This document shows positions 1 through 10,330 of a stretch of 26,901 bases of DNA, in pieces (within the stretch, counting starts at the first letter, position 1; each line of letters opens with the position of its first letter). A program made the translations under genes and the position numbers. Below the pieces are notes generated by a model. That model was given only the letters and a program-made list of their open reading frames with translations. It searched no databases and had not been told where the DNA came from. The stretch comes from Aureobasidium sp. EXF-3400 (Eukaryota; Ascomycota; Dothideomycetes; Dothideales; Saccotheciaceae): the NCBI GenBank assembly GCA_024195585.1, contig SWBL01000499.1, forward strand, positions 1 through 26,901, read 5' to 3'.

Positions 1-548
1 CGTGGTCACCCACCGTAGTACTAATCTGCCGTTCAACTGCTTATGTATGGCAGAGCGGACGGGATGCCCAGTTTTCAGCTGACTGTGGCCGTACGTGCAG
101 ATTTTGCCCTCCATTAAAGATATATACCCTTTGTTTACTGTGATCAATGATCTCCCAGGCATCACGTGACGACATGCGCGCGCGAAAAGGCACGCCACAA
201 TCAAGATTTGGCGTGTCATTGGATGAACGCTGGAGAGGGCAAGTCCCATCTTGACTTCTGCTGGGCCGGATTGACCGATCCTCCTGCCAATATATGCTTT
301 TGTTTCATGTTGCCAGATACGGGACAGGCAGCTCGTGAAATGCAGAGCAAAACAGTAGGTCAACGGTGGTTACGAAGAGTAACGGTCATGCTTCACGGTG
401 TTGTCGAGGCGTCAAACACCGCCATGGCGATCGACTGACCTTAGTCCGGATCCTTCGCGAGGATGGCATATACAAGCAGCACTTTTTCCCTCTCCAGTCT
501 CTCTGAATTTCGTACTGCAGCTGGTCACGAGGCGAACCTTCGGATGCT
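1..548. other. Upstream region of the GH71 gene
   Basis: No convincing coding sequence is visible in these 548 bases; the open frames here have no recognisable domain or codon pattern. A TATA-like AT-rich stretch (gatatatacc, about 118-127) lies too far from the start codon at 549 to be assigned with confidence. The stretch probably holds the promoter and 5' leader of the downstream glucanase gene and perhaps the end of a neighbour outside the window. Confidence 0.4.
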
Positions 549-2520
549 ATGCTGCTTCTTCCCGTATTGGTCGCTCTCATGAGTGCGTGCCATGTGCAAG
601 CAAAAGCAGTCTTCGCTCATTTCATGGTACGCCTCCTTAAAGAAATTACACTTCCGACGCTAAAATGCCTCGTAGGTGGGAAATGTCAACTCTTGGACCA
701 TATCAGACTGGCAGAGAGACATCCGTCTGGCCCAGGACTCCCATATTGATGCGTTCGCTTTGAACATCGCAAACAATGGCGGCTACGCTAGCCAGATCGC
801 CAATGCATTCTCAGCAGCCAACTCTCTTGGCTTCAAACTCTTCTTCTCTTTTGACTACGCTGCGCAAGGCGCATTCGTCCAGCAGGACGTGATCAGCCTA
901 GTCAATCAGTACCGTTCCAACAGTGCATACTACAAGTACAATGGCAAGCCATTCGTGTCTACTTTCGAAGGTCCTGGAAGCTCTGGTGATTGGACTGCGA
1001 TCAAGTCTCAGACTGGGTGCTTCTTTATTCCCGACTGGTCGTCGCTGGGCGCTCAAGCTGCCATCAGTCGTGGCGTTGCAGATGGTTTATTCAGCTGGGA
1101 AGCATGGCCCTCTGGCCCAAATGACAAGACCACGGCGCCAGACAATTCTTACAAAAGCGCTCTGAATGGCAAGCCCTACATGATGCCTGTCTCTCCTTGG
1201 TTCTTCACAAATCTACCTGGTTATGGCAAAAACTCGTTATGGCGTGGTGATGATCTATGGTTCGACCGCTGGAGCCAGGTTATGACTGTCCAACCAGACT
1301 TCGTCGAGATCCTGACTTGGAATGACTGGGGTGAGTCGCACTACATTGCTCCTTTGGACGATAGACAATGGGGCCTGTTCGACTCTGCCAATGGTAATGC
1401 GCCTTACAATTACGCTCAAGACATGCCTCACGATGGCTGGCGACTTTTTCTTCCTTACGTTATTGACATGTACAAGACTGGTAAAGTCTCCATCTCAACA
1501 GAAGGTCTTGTGTCATGGTATAGACGATCACCAGGTATGGCATGCGCCAGTGGAGGCACCACTGGCAATTCAGCAAGCCAGGGCCAGCAGGAATACCCAC
1601 CGGCTCAAGTCGCACAAGATAGAGTGTTCTTCTCTGCACTGCTTGCATCCTACGCCGATGTGACTGTCACTATCGGCAGTTCGACACAGACTGGAATTTG
1701 GAAGAACACTCCAAGCGGCGGTTCAGGCATCTATCATGGTAGCATCCCATTCAAAGGCCGTGGAGCTGTGTCTGTCAAAATCTCTAGAGACGGCAAGCTC
1801 ATCATGCAGATGAATGGAGAATCGATTACTGACAGCTGCACCCATAACATCGAGAATTGGAACGCATGGGTTGGCAGTGCTAGTGCTGCAGGCTCTGGAT
1901 CTGGATCTGGTAGTGTATCTACTGCGTCTTCGTCTACGCTGAAAACCTCTACTACAGCCCCTGCTTCCACACCTACTGGTGGTAGCGGCTCGTTCTGCAT
2001 TGCAGGAACTGGAGATGGGAACCTGGCTGGACTCTGTAGTTTCTCCTGCAACTATGGATTTTGTCCCTCGAACGCTTGTACCTGTACTCAGAGAGGACGT
2101 CAAATTAATGCCCCTGCTGCATCAAACACTCTTGGTTTCCCTGCAGCCGGCCAGGATATCGCCCTCTACAGTGGCCTCTGTGAATTCACTTGCAGCCGCG
2201 GCTATTGCCCTTCAAGCGCTTGCACATCTGATCCGTCAAAGGCAGCAAATGGCGATGGCTCCTTCTGTACTGCTGGTAGCGGCAGTGAAAACTTGGCCGG
2301 ACTTTGCAGCTTCTCGTGCAACTATGGATTCTGCCCTAGCAATGCTTGTACCTGCACTAAAAGAGGAAGTCAAATAAACTCTCCTTCTACCTCTAACACT
2401 GTTGGTTTCCCGGTCGCTGGCCAAAATGTGGCTCAGTTTAGTGGGCTTTGCGAGTTCACTTGCAGTCATGGGTATTGTCCTTCGGGTGCTTGTACTTCTG
2501 ATCCAACCAAGGCGGCTTAA
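549..2520 (+). CDS. Secreted alpha-1,3-glucanase (GH71 mutanase) with two CBM24-like modules
   Basis: Predicted endo-acting glucan alpha-1,3-glucosidase that cuts alpha-1,3-glucan of fungal cell walls. Two exons, 549-626 and 676-2520, with a 49 bp intron (gtacgc..cgtag), give 640 residues; the join restores the typical GH71 start AVFAHFMVGNVNSW. Residues 1-18 form a signal peptide ending VQA. The catalytic domain follows and contains WNDWGESHYI at about 241-250, a GH71 hallmark. A beta-rich middle region ends near 430, followed by a Gly/Ser/Thr linker (about 432-465). Two tandem cysteine-rich modules (466-550 and 556-640) share GLCSFSCNYGFCPSNACTCT and resemble the CBM24 alpha-1,3-glucan-binding modules of mutanases. 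Role in the cell (wall remodelling, mycoparasitism or nutrition) cannot be told from the sequence. Family is certain; the module name comes from family knowledge. Confidence 0.93.
1993..2517 (+). repeat. Tandem duplication of the CBM24-like cysteine-rich module
   Basis: Two in-frame copies begin at 1993 and 2263, a 270 bp (90 codon) period. Both encode the pattern F-C-x-A-G, LAGLCSFSCNYGFCP, NACTCT, then SGLCEFTC and GYCPS. Within each copy the two halves also resemble one another (GLCxFxC..G(F/Y)CPS..ACT), which suggests an older internal duplication. The nucleotide copies differ at many third positions, so the duplication is not recent. Confidence 0.85.
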
Positions 2521-2893
2521 AGAATGCTTTGGTTGAATGACAGAAAGCTGGAATGATTGAGTGGTCTGCCATGTGTCAACTCCGTGGGGGATGCAGCCAA
2601 CAGCATATGAAATACACAACGATATTGGATCAGTGCTACGTGCTGTCCGTGTGTTTTCCCAGTTTCCCATTCACAAGCTCGCATCAGTGGATTGACCTTG
2701 CATGAAATGATGGTTGATTAGGCTGTTGTAATTCCAACGGATGAGAGCTACGACGATCCAACCGCAGTCATATTCGATTCAGCTCAGTAGAAACTGTCAA
2801 AAGACCGATAAACCATGCTAGAACCCGAGAGATCAACATGAGAAAGGTGCACATCGCAGTGCTCTGGAAATGATGCCAGATCGAAGAGTTTGT
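2521..2893. other. Convergent 3' intergenic region
   Basis: These 373 bases separate the stop codon of the plus-strand glucanase gene from the stop codon of the minus-strand gene at 2894. The stretch should hold both 3' UTRs and polyadenylation sites. I see no coding or structured element. Confidence 0.5.
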
Positions 2894-3691
2894 TCAGTCC
2901 ATCAGTCCAGCACCTTTCAATTCCTCCTCGAATTCTTCCGATGCCTTTTGTCTGTCGAACTTAAGCTTCTGCAGCAACTCGGCTTCTTTCAGTTCATGGG
3001 CCCGCTTGAGTATTGCTGCCCGAAGATGTGACTTTACGATCTTGCCTAGCTCGGCCTTGAGGTTGGTTTGAGGGAAGTGGTCGGTCTTGAGAAGCTCGTC
3101 TCGCACGTTGTCCATGAATTTGGCCTTGAAATCCGTCTGAGCAAGCAGATCCTTCATGGCGACATTGATGGGGCCCTCCAACTCGGATGCAGCCCTAAAA
3201 GCTTTGTTGGTCTCCTGGGTGGTGTATCTTCCTGCTGCAGTGCGCATGTATTGGCAGACCCTTCCAGAAGGTCAGCAACTGTCTTGTTTCGAGCTGTGCA
3301 TGTCAACTCACTTGGCAGTCATCGGGGCGGTATCTACCATACAACGTCTCATGTTGTTCATAACTCGCTTCTGATGGCGAAGGGTCGACTTATGGACATA
3401 TACATGGTCTCCGGGAGAGTTGTTGACAAGCTCCTTCAGCCAAGCGTGAACGCCATCCATTTTTTCCTTCATAGCAAAGATGTCAACGTAGCCCAGGCGC
3501 TTGGACAAAGGGGTTTCTTCGATGAGAACGCCGCCATCGCCTTCGTTGTCTCCTGAGTATTCGGATTTGCCGCCGTCACCGTCTTGGCTACACTCTTGGT
3601 GTCCAGAATGGTTGTTGTTTTGATCGAGAATCATAGTGTCGACAGCATCACACTTGGCTCCAACAGAGCTGTCGCCAGATGTGTCCGACAT
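2894..3691 (-). CDS. Hypothetical protein, paralogue of the adjacent 4708-4250 gene
   Basis: I do not recognise a named family. Two exons on the minus strand, 3691-3312 and 3260-2894, with a 51 bp intron (gtgagt..ctgaccttctggaag), encode 248 residues; the join reads TAKVCQYMRTAAG. The N-terminus (MSDTSGDS) is followed by an acidic, Asn/Gly/Asp-rich, probably disordered region, then LGYVDI and a mostly helical, charged C-terminal half. There is no signal peptide or membrane segment, so a cytosolic or nuclear protein is likely. The C-terminal half aligns with the neighbouring gene: FK..(7)..V..E......FP.T....L...I.K.V..A, ending in FE.(6)GL. The start is supported because the paralogue begins with the same MSDTS..S motif. 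Confidence 0.75.
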
Positions 3692-4249
3692 GGCGAGAGA
3701 CAGCGCTACAATGTTTGGTCAGCTTTGAGCTCAGAGAGAGAATTTTTGCATTAAAGTTCACGCGGAGAGCTACCTTGTTTGTGTGGACTGCTGGGATCTC
3801 AAAGGCGGCGCATGCAGAACTTTGTGAGATGGTTTGTTTAGAAGCGGCGCAGAACAGCAGCAACCGACGAGGAGAACGACGAAAACACAATTTTCCGTCG
3901 TCACTGATTTTCCGTGACCAGCTTGGGAATTTGGTTCACTTCTCGCTTCCATCTTTGCTCTCAGTCCGGCTCTTGTTCATCTGAAAGATCTGAAGCTTGT
4001 CAAAGCTTTATGGAAATGTCCCCATCTACTTATTGAGAACGTGACAATCTCGTATCATTCTCATACACTCTGAAGACTGAATCTCACCTCCGCTTCAATA
4101 GGTGACCAGCGAAGGAAGCCACAAGAAAGCTTGTCCTTACTACACCAGCTTTTGATTCTAGTCATTGTGTCATTCTCCTTCCCTTCGTCTTGTCACACAA
4201 TACACCTCAAATTCATGCAGTCTCGTGGCAGGCCTGAGCACTCGTGTTT
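3692..4249. other. Intergenic region between the two paralogous small genes
   Basis: These 558 bases hold the promoter side of the gene starting at 3691 and the 3' side of the gene ending at 4250. The open frames here are short, overlap one another and show no family signal. I see no repeat or RNA gene. Confidence 0.4.
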
Positions 4250-4708
4250 TCACAGTCCAGAGTTCTCCATGTCCGTCTCAAATCCTTCCATTGAATTGCG
4301 TAGTGCTGCTTCGTACTTCCTCCAGAATTGCTTCTCGTACTTCTTCTGTGCGTAGGTTCGCAAAGCCCTTCCGAGAGCGACATCCACATTCTTGGCGATC
4401 TTGTTATTCAAGGTGTCAGGATCAGTACAAGGAAACTGACCGTTCTCAGTAATCTCATGCTCAACCTTCGAGATCAAGGTAGACTTAAAGTTCTTCTTGG
4501 TGGTAATATCAGGGTAGCCCAGAGCATCAGACACCTGGTCTGCAGGGTTGACGATTTCTTCATTTTCGACTTCCTCTTGTTCCACTTGAATATGCTTGCT
4601 ATTCTCATCAGAGCTTTTGATCTGGACTTCGTCGTTCGATAGGGCGATGAAAGTGTCTTCAATAGGCTGGTTCATGGAGTCTATGCTGTCGTAAGAGGTG
4701 TCCGACAT
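4250..4708 (-). CDS. Hypothetical protein, shorter paralogue of the 3691-2894 gene
   Basis: Single-exon minus-strand gene of 152 residues in no family I recognise. It begins MSDTSYDSIDS, continues with an acidic Ser/Glu/Asn-rich stretch (about 1-60), then DALGYPDI at about 62-69 and a charged, probably alpha-helical region to the end (MENSGL). The first residues, the LGYxDI motif and the final 80 or so residues match the adjacent gene, so the two are tandem duplicates that diverged. This copy lacks about 90 residues present in the middle of its neighbour and has no intron. There is no secretion signal or transmembrane segment. A structural or DNA/protein-binding helical role is only a guess. 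Confidence 0.75.
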   Translation of the reverse strand: MSDTSYDSIDSMNQPIEDTFIALSNDEVQIKSSDENSKHIQVEQEEVENEEIVNPADQVSDALGYPDITTKKNFKSTLISKVEHEITENGQFPCTDPDTLNNKIAKNVDVALGRALRTYAQKKYEKQFWRKYEAALRNSMEGFETDMENSGL

Positions 4709-5138
4709 AGTGAATTATGCTGGCTATCAACTGCGAGTCAGCGAGAATCGTGACACACCTCGCTCAGCCAAAGAAGGAGAGCTACCTCAAGAGGGCCGGG
4801 CTGCTACACCGCAGGTAGGGATGTGCGGGTCAATGGAGTGCGAAACCCCCGTTGATGAGCGAGAAGTTTTTTCCAGATGATGCGTGTGGGCGGTGGTCGA
4901 AGTGAAGTCGAAAGTACTGAAGAAGCATTGACTGAGCCAGTGCGCAAAGCAGAAATGCTCCTGCCGACAAGACTCTACATAGACTCGTCGCTGCCTCATC
5001 ACAGTCAATAGAAACATTTGCACGTGAAGATCCGTCGGCACAGCAAGAGCGTTGATGACGAGAGAACAAATTCGGCAAGCACGAACTGAAGACCTTCGCT
5101 CTCACTGCTTGCTTTTTGGATTGGACATTCTTCTCTAG
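4709..5138. other. Intergenic region upstream of the 4708-4250 gene
   Basis: These 430 bases hold the promoter side of the small hypothetical gene and the 3' side of the acyl-CoA ligase gene, both on the minus strand. No coding signal or notable repeat was seen. Confidence 0.4.
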
Positions 5139-6922
5139 CTACTTTCGCAGCGAATCCCTCGACAACAAGTCTTCTACGGCCTTGCGCAGTTCAATCTTCA
5201 TGACTTTTCCCGTCACGTTGACCGGGAACCTTTGCATACCCAACTCTTGCAGTGTAAACACTTTACCGATCGGATAATCTGGGCCCAAGTGCTCCACAGC
5301 CAGATCTTGCAATCTCTCGCGCGTCGTACCTGCCATATCTGATACCACCGCCACTGCTTCTTCTCCAAGCTTTGGGTTAGGAAGTCCAAAGATCGATGCC
5401 TGTATCTGTCAGCCGCCATTTGAGAACGGCAATTCACGAGACCTACCTGAACACCTCCAAATTGAGAAAGCACGTTTTCCAACAAGATTGGTGGGATCGG
5501 AATTCCAAGCCGCTTGAGGATATCTTTCTTTCTGCCTAGCACGTAGATAAGGCCATTGTCATCCACGAAACCAACGTCGCCAGTCTTGAACCATCTACCA
5601 TCTTTGTCCTCATAGAAAGTGTCGCAAGCCACATTGTCGAGATATGCATTGATTATGCATGCGCTCTGAACGTGCATATCTCCAGGCTCTCCCCTCTTTG
5701 CAATACTTCCCTCGTTGTTGACAATTTTGAGAACATTTCCGGGAAGAGCTGTTCCTAGTGCCAGTAAGCCCATAGATGTGGGATTTTGCTCTGGAGCTCG
5801 ATTACAGGGCCACCCAGTCACCCAGAGGCCTTCGGTCATTGCCCAACCCGAAAGCAACTGCGCATCTGGGAAGTATTCAGTGGCCAAGTCTTGGAGGTCT
5901 GTTGATGCTATGTCTCCACCAACAAGTATTCTTGCCAAACTCTTAACCTTCTCCTTCGAGAATGATGGATGCTTTGCCACTGCACTAAGCATTGGTGGGA
6001 TGAATGTGGCAGAGGTAATGTTGTCTTGCTCGATGGTGGACAGCATTCCTTCGGGTGTAAAACCTGTTGTAAGATAGACCAAGGTACCACCTGCAAAAAA
6101 AGACAAGCTCGTCAAGTGAAGATTTATGGCTCGTGAGTTCGCGAACATCATGATGGCTTTTAAGGGCATATCTGTGTTTGTAGCAGGAACGGGGTTCTGG
6201 ACAGACCAGCCCTGAAGAAGATTCTTCTCAGTCAGAGGACAGCCTTTGGGTTGACCAGTTGAAGTTCCCGAAGTGAACAAGATGACAGCTGTGCGGTTGA
6301 GGTCTCTGTCTTCAATATTGGGAACGTAATCTTTTGTATGATTAGAAACATCAGAGCTTGCTAGCCCAATCCAGCCATGTGCTCCCTCGCCAGCATCGAA
6401 AGTCAATTTACAATCGACCGAATGCTGTACTTCTGCACAGACTCTGTCAACTGCGTCAACGCCTGTAGAGTCATGAACGACCACGACTCCTGGCTGAAGA
6501 GAGCGAATGTAAAAAGTCAACTCATCCACTCTTGCGGGCTCAAGAGCTCGTTTGTCAATGGTGACCAGGGTGACTCCGAAGCAGTTTGCCGCCATCCAGA
6601 GCAGAGACCATTCCGCACACACTGGAGGGAGAAAAGCGAGAAGCACAGAGTTCGGCTTTACGCCTCGGTCATTGAACACAGAAGCAATGGTCAAACCGCC
6701 TTGTATGATTTGCGACCATGTCCATTCCAGACCAGTGCGGGACACATTGGAGGAGGTACCAACGACAGACTCCAGGAGGTCGACAGGTTGAGTACGTGAG
6801 ATGATGACAATATGATCAGGCTTTTCCTTGGCTTCTTTGGTAAAGGAAGACCAAATTGATTGCTTGATTGGGAGTGGATCTCCGCCGTGCAAGATGGCGT
6901 AGGATTCTGTTTTGCCGTTCAT
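5139..6922 (-). CDS. AMP-dependent acyl-CoA ligase/synthetase (ANL superfamily)
   Basis: Adenylates a carboxylic acid with ATP and probably transfers the acyl group to CoA; the substrate is unknown. Exons 6922-5447 and 5399-5139, split by a 47 bp intron (gtaggt..ctgacagatacag), encode 578 residues; the join restores FGGVQASIFGLPNPKLGEE. Visible core motifs: P-loop FTSGTSTGQPKG (217-227), GWAMTEG (A5, about 359-365), WFKTGDVG (A7, 444-451), GRKKDILKR (A8 hinge, 463-471) and VNVTGKVMK with the A10 lysine near 557. All key positions look intact. There is no carrier-protein domain, so it is a stand-alone ligase rather than an NRPS. The C-terminus (SLRK) is not a peroxisomal PTS1. I chose the ATG at 6922 because the frame upstream of it shows no family similarity. 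Confidence 0.9.
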
Positions 6923-7395
6923 CGTCGCTAGATCCTCGAGTATTATAGGTATCAAGACAAAGATGTGGGATAACAATGCAGGCCATGACTGCTCGTATAT
7001 ATATATCGATTTCGGTCCAGGTATCAAGACAAATCGATGAAGGTACGACGTGTCGTCCATCAGCCAATGAGGAAATGGCTTCTTGTTCGTGATGCAGATG
7101 ATCTGCAATGACCGGTGAGAAATTGCTAGAGCAAGGGGAATGCCGCGATCCTGATATGCTGATTTGCGTCACGTCTTGCTCGGCTTGATTGATCTTAATT
7201 CTGACACGAAGTGGTTAGAGACTAGTGCCGTCGTCTAAATTAATTAATCAGGTGGGGTAATACCATTCATTGTTTTGTTGGACCATCTTGCTGCTAAATT
7301 TTAGGATGCCCTAGGGTGAGCAGTCAGCGCAAGACTCAGCTCTCCTCAAACGTGGTGACAGCAATACAGTAATACCTCAAATCTGCAACCCATGC
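6923..7395. other. Promoter region of the acyl-CoA ligase gene and 3' end of the sulfatase gene
   Basis: These 473 bases lie between two minus-strand genes. Near the ligase start is a (TA)n-like run (tatatatatat, about 6995-7006) and a pair of 15 bp direct repeats listed separately. The half towards 7395 is AT-rich and probably holds the sulfatase 3' UTR. No coding sequence is supported. Confidence 0.45.
6947..7033. repeat. 15 bp direct repeat in the acyl-CoA ligase upstream region
   Basis: The sequence aggtatcaagacaaa occurs exactly at 6947-6961 and again at 7019-7033, 72 bp apart, flanking the TA-rich run. On the sense strand of the ligase gene it reads tttgtcttgatacct, about 25 and 97 bp before the start codon. 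It could be a regulatory site or a small local duplication. Confidence 0.6.
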
Positions 7396-9163
7396 TTACA
7401 CCCAGTCCGGCCACAGAGATTCGTCACCACTAAACACTACCCCATCGTCTTCGAACATTGGTCCTTCGGCTTCTGGCACATAGCCATTATGACAGTAGTC
7501 CCACTGAACTTTGATCTGGCCTTGGTAAAATCCATCATATCGCTCAGCCATTGCGTCTCTCAGACTCTGCACCGAACCATCTGGATGCAGAGATCTCCAA
7601 GGCTCTCTACAAGTTTCTCCTTTGCAGGACTTGTGCACCATGAGTAGTGCATCCAATCGCTGCACCACTTTTTCGATCGAGTACCCAAATACTGCATCCG
7701 CTTGTGCGCCATCTTCTAGCAGATTCGTCATCTGTCCTGGATCGTTTTTCATATCGTAGAGCTCATGTTCGTCGGTGCACCAAACCTGATAGTAGAGATT
7801 GTATTCCTCTGCCACAATCCTGATGCCTTTGAAGGTGTTGTTTTGGTGAAGTCTGCGATCGTAGATACCTTCTCCACCCGCGAAACCCCAATATTCGATC
7901 TGCACGTGCTCGCGTCTTCTTATCTCTTCCAACCGAATAGCGGTCTTGGTGACAGGGATGGGTGTACCGTCAAAGTCTTCGCGCAAGGGTATATCCAGGA
8001 GGGAAAAGATCGTGGCTGCAATGTCTGTATGGCTGGTCACGAGTTGCGTAGTGTGATTGTGAGCGACATTTGGACCGCGAATAATCAGAGGGATATTGAT
8101 GTCTTCCTCGCAGCCTGTGGATTTCCCAGGTTGCATGCGGTGGTTCCCGATATGGAAGCCGTTGTCACTGCTGTAGATGACATATGTGTTTCGGAGTAAG
8201 TTATGTGATTCTAGGCGTGAGAACAGATTGTCAACCATTTCGTCGACAGCCTGGAGAGCGCGCAGGCGCTGGCGATAGAAGTGGTCGTTCCAATCTACAT
8301 TTGTGGCGTTTTGTCTTTCAAGAGAGCGGATCCAATTTGCTCCTGAGGGTTGCTTTGGGTTGAAGTTTGCTGTTCTGGGCACTTTGACGTCTTTGAACAG
8401 GTCTGCGTGTCTGGGTGCTGAAACAGGGGCGCCAAAAGTGAGTGAACCGCTGTTGTTCTGAATATCGGCATGAGGAGCACTTGGTGCGATCATGAGGAAG
8501 AAAGGCTTGTTCGCGTCCACGGCTTCATCGAGAAGTCGGTATGCCTTTTGAGCTAGCACGTCTGTAACATATTCGCCCTCATGACTCTGAGGTGGGTCTC
8601 GGTTACGTTGGAAAGAGCTGTTCATGTAGTTGTATGTGAACGGATCAAGCAGAAAGTCCTGAAGATGTAAAAGACTTTATTCACTTGGCTGAGATGTGGG
8701 ATCTTACATGGCTCGTAAAACCAGCTGGGTAAGGCGAGTTGTAGTTGTCCACATTGTGTGCATTGAACAGCTTGCCAGTGTAGTAAACATTATATCCAGC
8801 CTCTTGCAACCAAACTGGTAGGTATGCTGAATTGAAGCCTTGTCTGACAAACTTGGGGTAACCGCCGTAGGGTGGGTTGACGTCTGTGATGTTTGTGTTG
8901 TGTGCAGCTTTGCCTGTCATTAAGGTAACACGGGCAGGACAGCATACAGCAGTTGTGCAGTAGTGCTTATTGTAATATGTTCCCTTGCTGACCAAATGTT
9001 TTGTCACGAGTGGCATACAACTCAGAGATGAGAGGAGAAGATCCTGATCATCGGTCAAGATAAAAACTATGTTTGGTGGTCGCGACTGTTTGGCGAGAAA
9101 TTGTTGTTGAGCCGTGACGCCGATGATAGCAAGACACACAGTAGTTATCAATGCCAGCTTCAT
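7396..9163 (-). CDS. Secreted arylsulfatase (type I, formylglycine-dependent)
   Basis: Predicted to hydrolyse sulfate esters, releasing inorganic sulfate. Exons 9163-8708 and 8658-7396, with a 49 bp intron (gtaaga..cttcag), encode 572 residues; the join reads AGFTSHDFLLDPFTYNY. Residues 1-18 (MKLALITTVCLAIIGVTA) form a signal peptide. The mature protein starts near NIVFILTDDQD, whose aspartates bind the metal. CCPARVTLMTG (74-84) fits the C-x-P-x-R-x4-T-G sulfatase signature, so Cys74 should become formylglycine. GKLFNAH and SSDNGFHIG (about 315-323) supply further metal and sulfate ligands. The C-terminal region with CRKPW-like (CREPWRSLHPDGSV) and YDGFYQGQ motifs is typical of fungal secreted arylsulfatases. 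Substrate (choline-O-sulfate, aryl or sugar sulfate) cannot be set from sequence. Confidence 0.93.
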
Positions 9164-9376
9164 GCTGAGATGCTGGGACTGAATGCAAGAATCTTTTGCT
9201 GATGTTCAGGTGCTTGCAAGATGGAAGAGTGACGGCGTTGATGTTTTCAGGTACCCCGCTTTGAAGCGACGTTGATGGCGTGCTTCGAGCGGGCCAGAAG
9301 TGGTGTTGCTGGGTGTACGTTGAAGTTGATGTTGTTACAGTTATATTGTACATCTGCTTTGGCTTGTCGAGATATT

Positions 9377-10330
9377 CTATATCTTCTCGGCCTCCTCCAA
9401 GAGCTCTTCAATCTTGAAGCTGCTGTCTCCCTGGCTGAACTGCTCCATCAACCTTCTGCGAGGACTCTGCTCGGCAGACTTTCCGTAGAACTTTTGTAGA
9501 CACATCAACAGCCATTTGCCCTCCTCGACGGTGATTTTCTTGTCCTCAATAACGGTGCCCTCGAGCAGAACAAGGCCCTTTTCGTCGGCCAGATCCAGGT
9601 GGTGGGTGACTGTGGTGTGAGGTTGTGCAAACTCACCCTTGAGCTTGAACTCGGCCAGAGCGGTGAAGAGCACAGTGCAGGTAGTGGGCGAGGGGAAGGT
9701 CCACTGCAAGAAGTGGATCTCGGCACCTTGGCCCTCTTTGGGCAGAGGCAGGACGAACTGAGGATGCTTGCGGGCTGTCTCGACAATCTGCTGGTAGGTG
9801 GGAGTGGGCACGACGGCGCACAGGGAGCTGGGAGAGCTGGCGTGGCGCAACCTCCAGATGTATTCGATTTCCCTCTGCGGCAGTTCTTTTGTCTTTGCGA
9901 CGTCGATGAAGGAAGCTAGCGTCTTGATGCCGGCCTTTTGCTCTGGCGATGCAGACGGGTTTGGTGAGTCAGGTTGCTGTGTCTGAGGCTGGGGCGGCGG
10001 TGGGGGCTGGAAGGGAGCATTCGGTGTCGGGGAAGTGGAAATGGTGGTGGCGTCCAGAGGGGCGTTTGCACCAGGAACAATGGCCTGCTGGCGGAGCTCG
10101 ACAATCTTGTCCTTGTAGGCCGACTTGAGCTTGTCGACGTCGGCGTGGCCCTCCTGCTTTGCCTTTTGCTCGAGCTTGGCCTTGTACTTGTCAAGGACTC
10201 GCTGGTCGGGCTTCTGGTGTGTGGCCAGAAAGCGGATGTCGTGGACCTGGGCCCATCGTCGCTGAGTGAGGCGCGTTGTGGGTGCAAATGCCCTGGCAAT
10301 GTGGCGAGTGGGTGATACTAGTGATGCCAT
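9377..10330 (-). CDS. ATP11: ATP11, mitochondrial F1-ATPase assembly chaperone
   Basis: Homologue of yeast Atp11p/human ATPAF1, which binds free F1 beta subunits in the mitochondrial matrix and is needed to assemble the alpha3beta3 hexamer. Single exon, 317 residues. The N-terminus is Arg/Ser/Thr-rich and lacks acids for about 28 residues (MASLVSPTRHIARAF), a typical matrix presequence. A charged helical stretch (about 40-82) and a Pro/Gln/Ser-rich linker (about 98-128) precede the ATP11 domain (about 132-317), recognised by LASFIDVAKTKELPQREIEY, IWRLRH and the LPLPKEGQGAEIHFLQW block. Its start lies 451 bp from the divergently transcribed 4CL-like gene, so the two may share control sequences. 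Confidence 0.95.
   Translation of the reverse strand: MASLVSPTRHIARAFAPTTRLTQRRWAQVHDIRFLATHQKPDQRVLDKYKAKLEQKAKQEGHADVDKLKSAYKDKIVELRQQAIVPGANAPLDATTISTSPTPNAPFQPPPPPQPQTQQPDSPNPSASPEQKAGIKTLASFIDVAKTKELPQREIEYIWRLRHASSPSSLCAVVPTPTYQQIVETARKHPQFVLPLPKEGQGAEIHFLQWTFPSPTTCTVLFTALAEFKLKGEFAQPHTTVTHHLDLADEKGLVLLEGTVIEDKKITVEEGKWLLMCLQKFYGKSAEQSPRRRLMEQFSQGDSSFKIEELLEEAEKI

Noticed and set aside
166..438. 90-residue plus-strand frame before the glucanase gene
   Set aside because: No domain, signal peptide or coding-like composition; lies in the probable promoter region.
1723..2103. Arg/Ser-rich minus-strand frames within the glucanase gene
   Set aside because: Low-complexity reverse shadow of the Gly/Ser linker and first cysteine module.
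2236..2670. 144-residue minus-strand frame overlapping the end of the glucanase gene
   Set aside because: It is antisense to the clearly coding cysteine-rich repeats, and its composition mirrors them.
3692..4249. Short frames such as 3679-3984 and 4131-4355 on the plus strand
   Set aside because: Overlapping frames without domain signal in the promoter/3' region of two well-supported minus-strand genes.
5139..9163. Acyl-CoA ligase plus sulfatase as a biosynthetic cluster
   Set aside because: No polyketide synthase, NRPS, transporter or pathway regulator nearby; the neighbour ATP11 is a housekeeping gene, so shared pathway is not supported.
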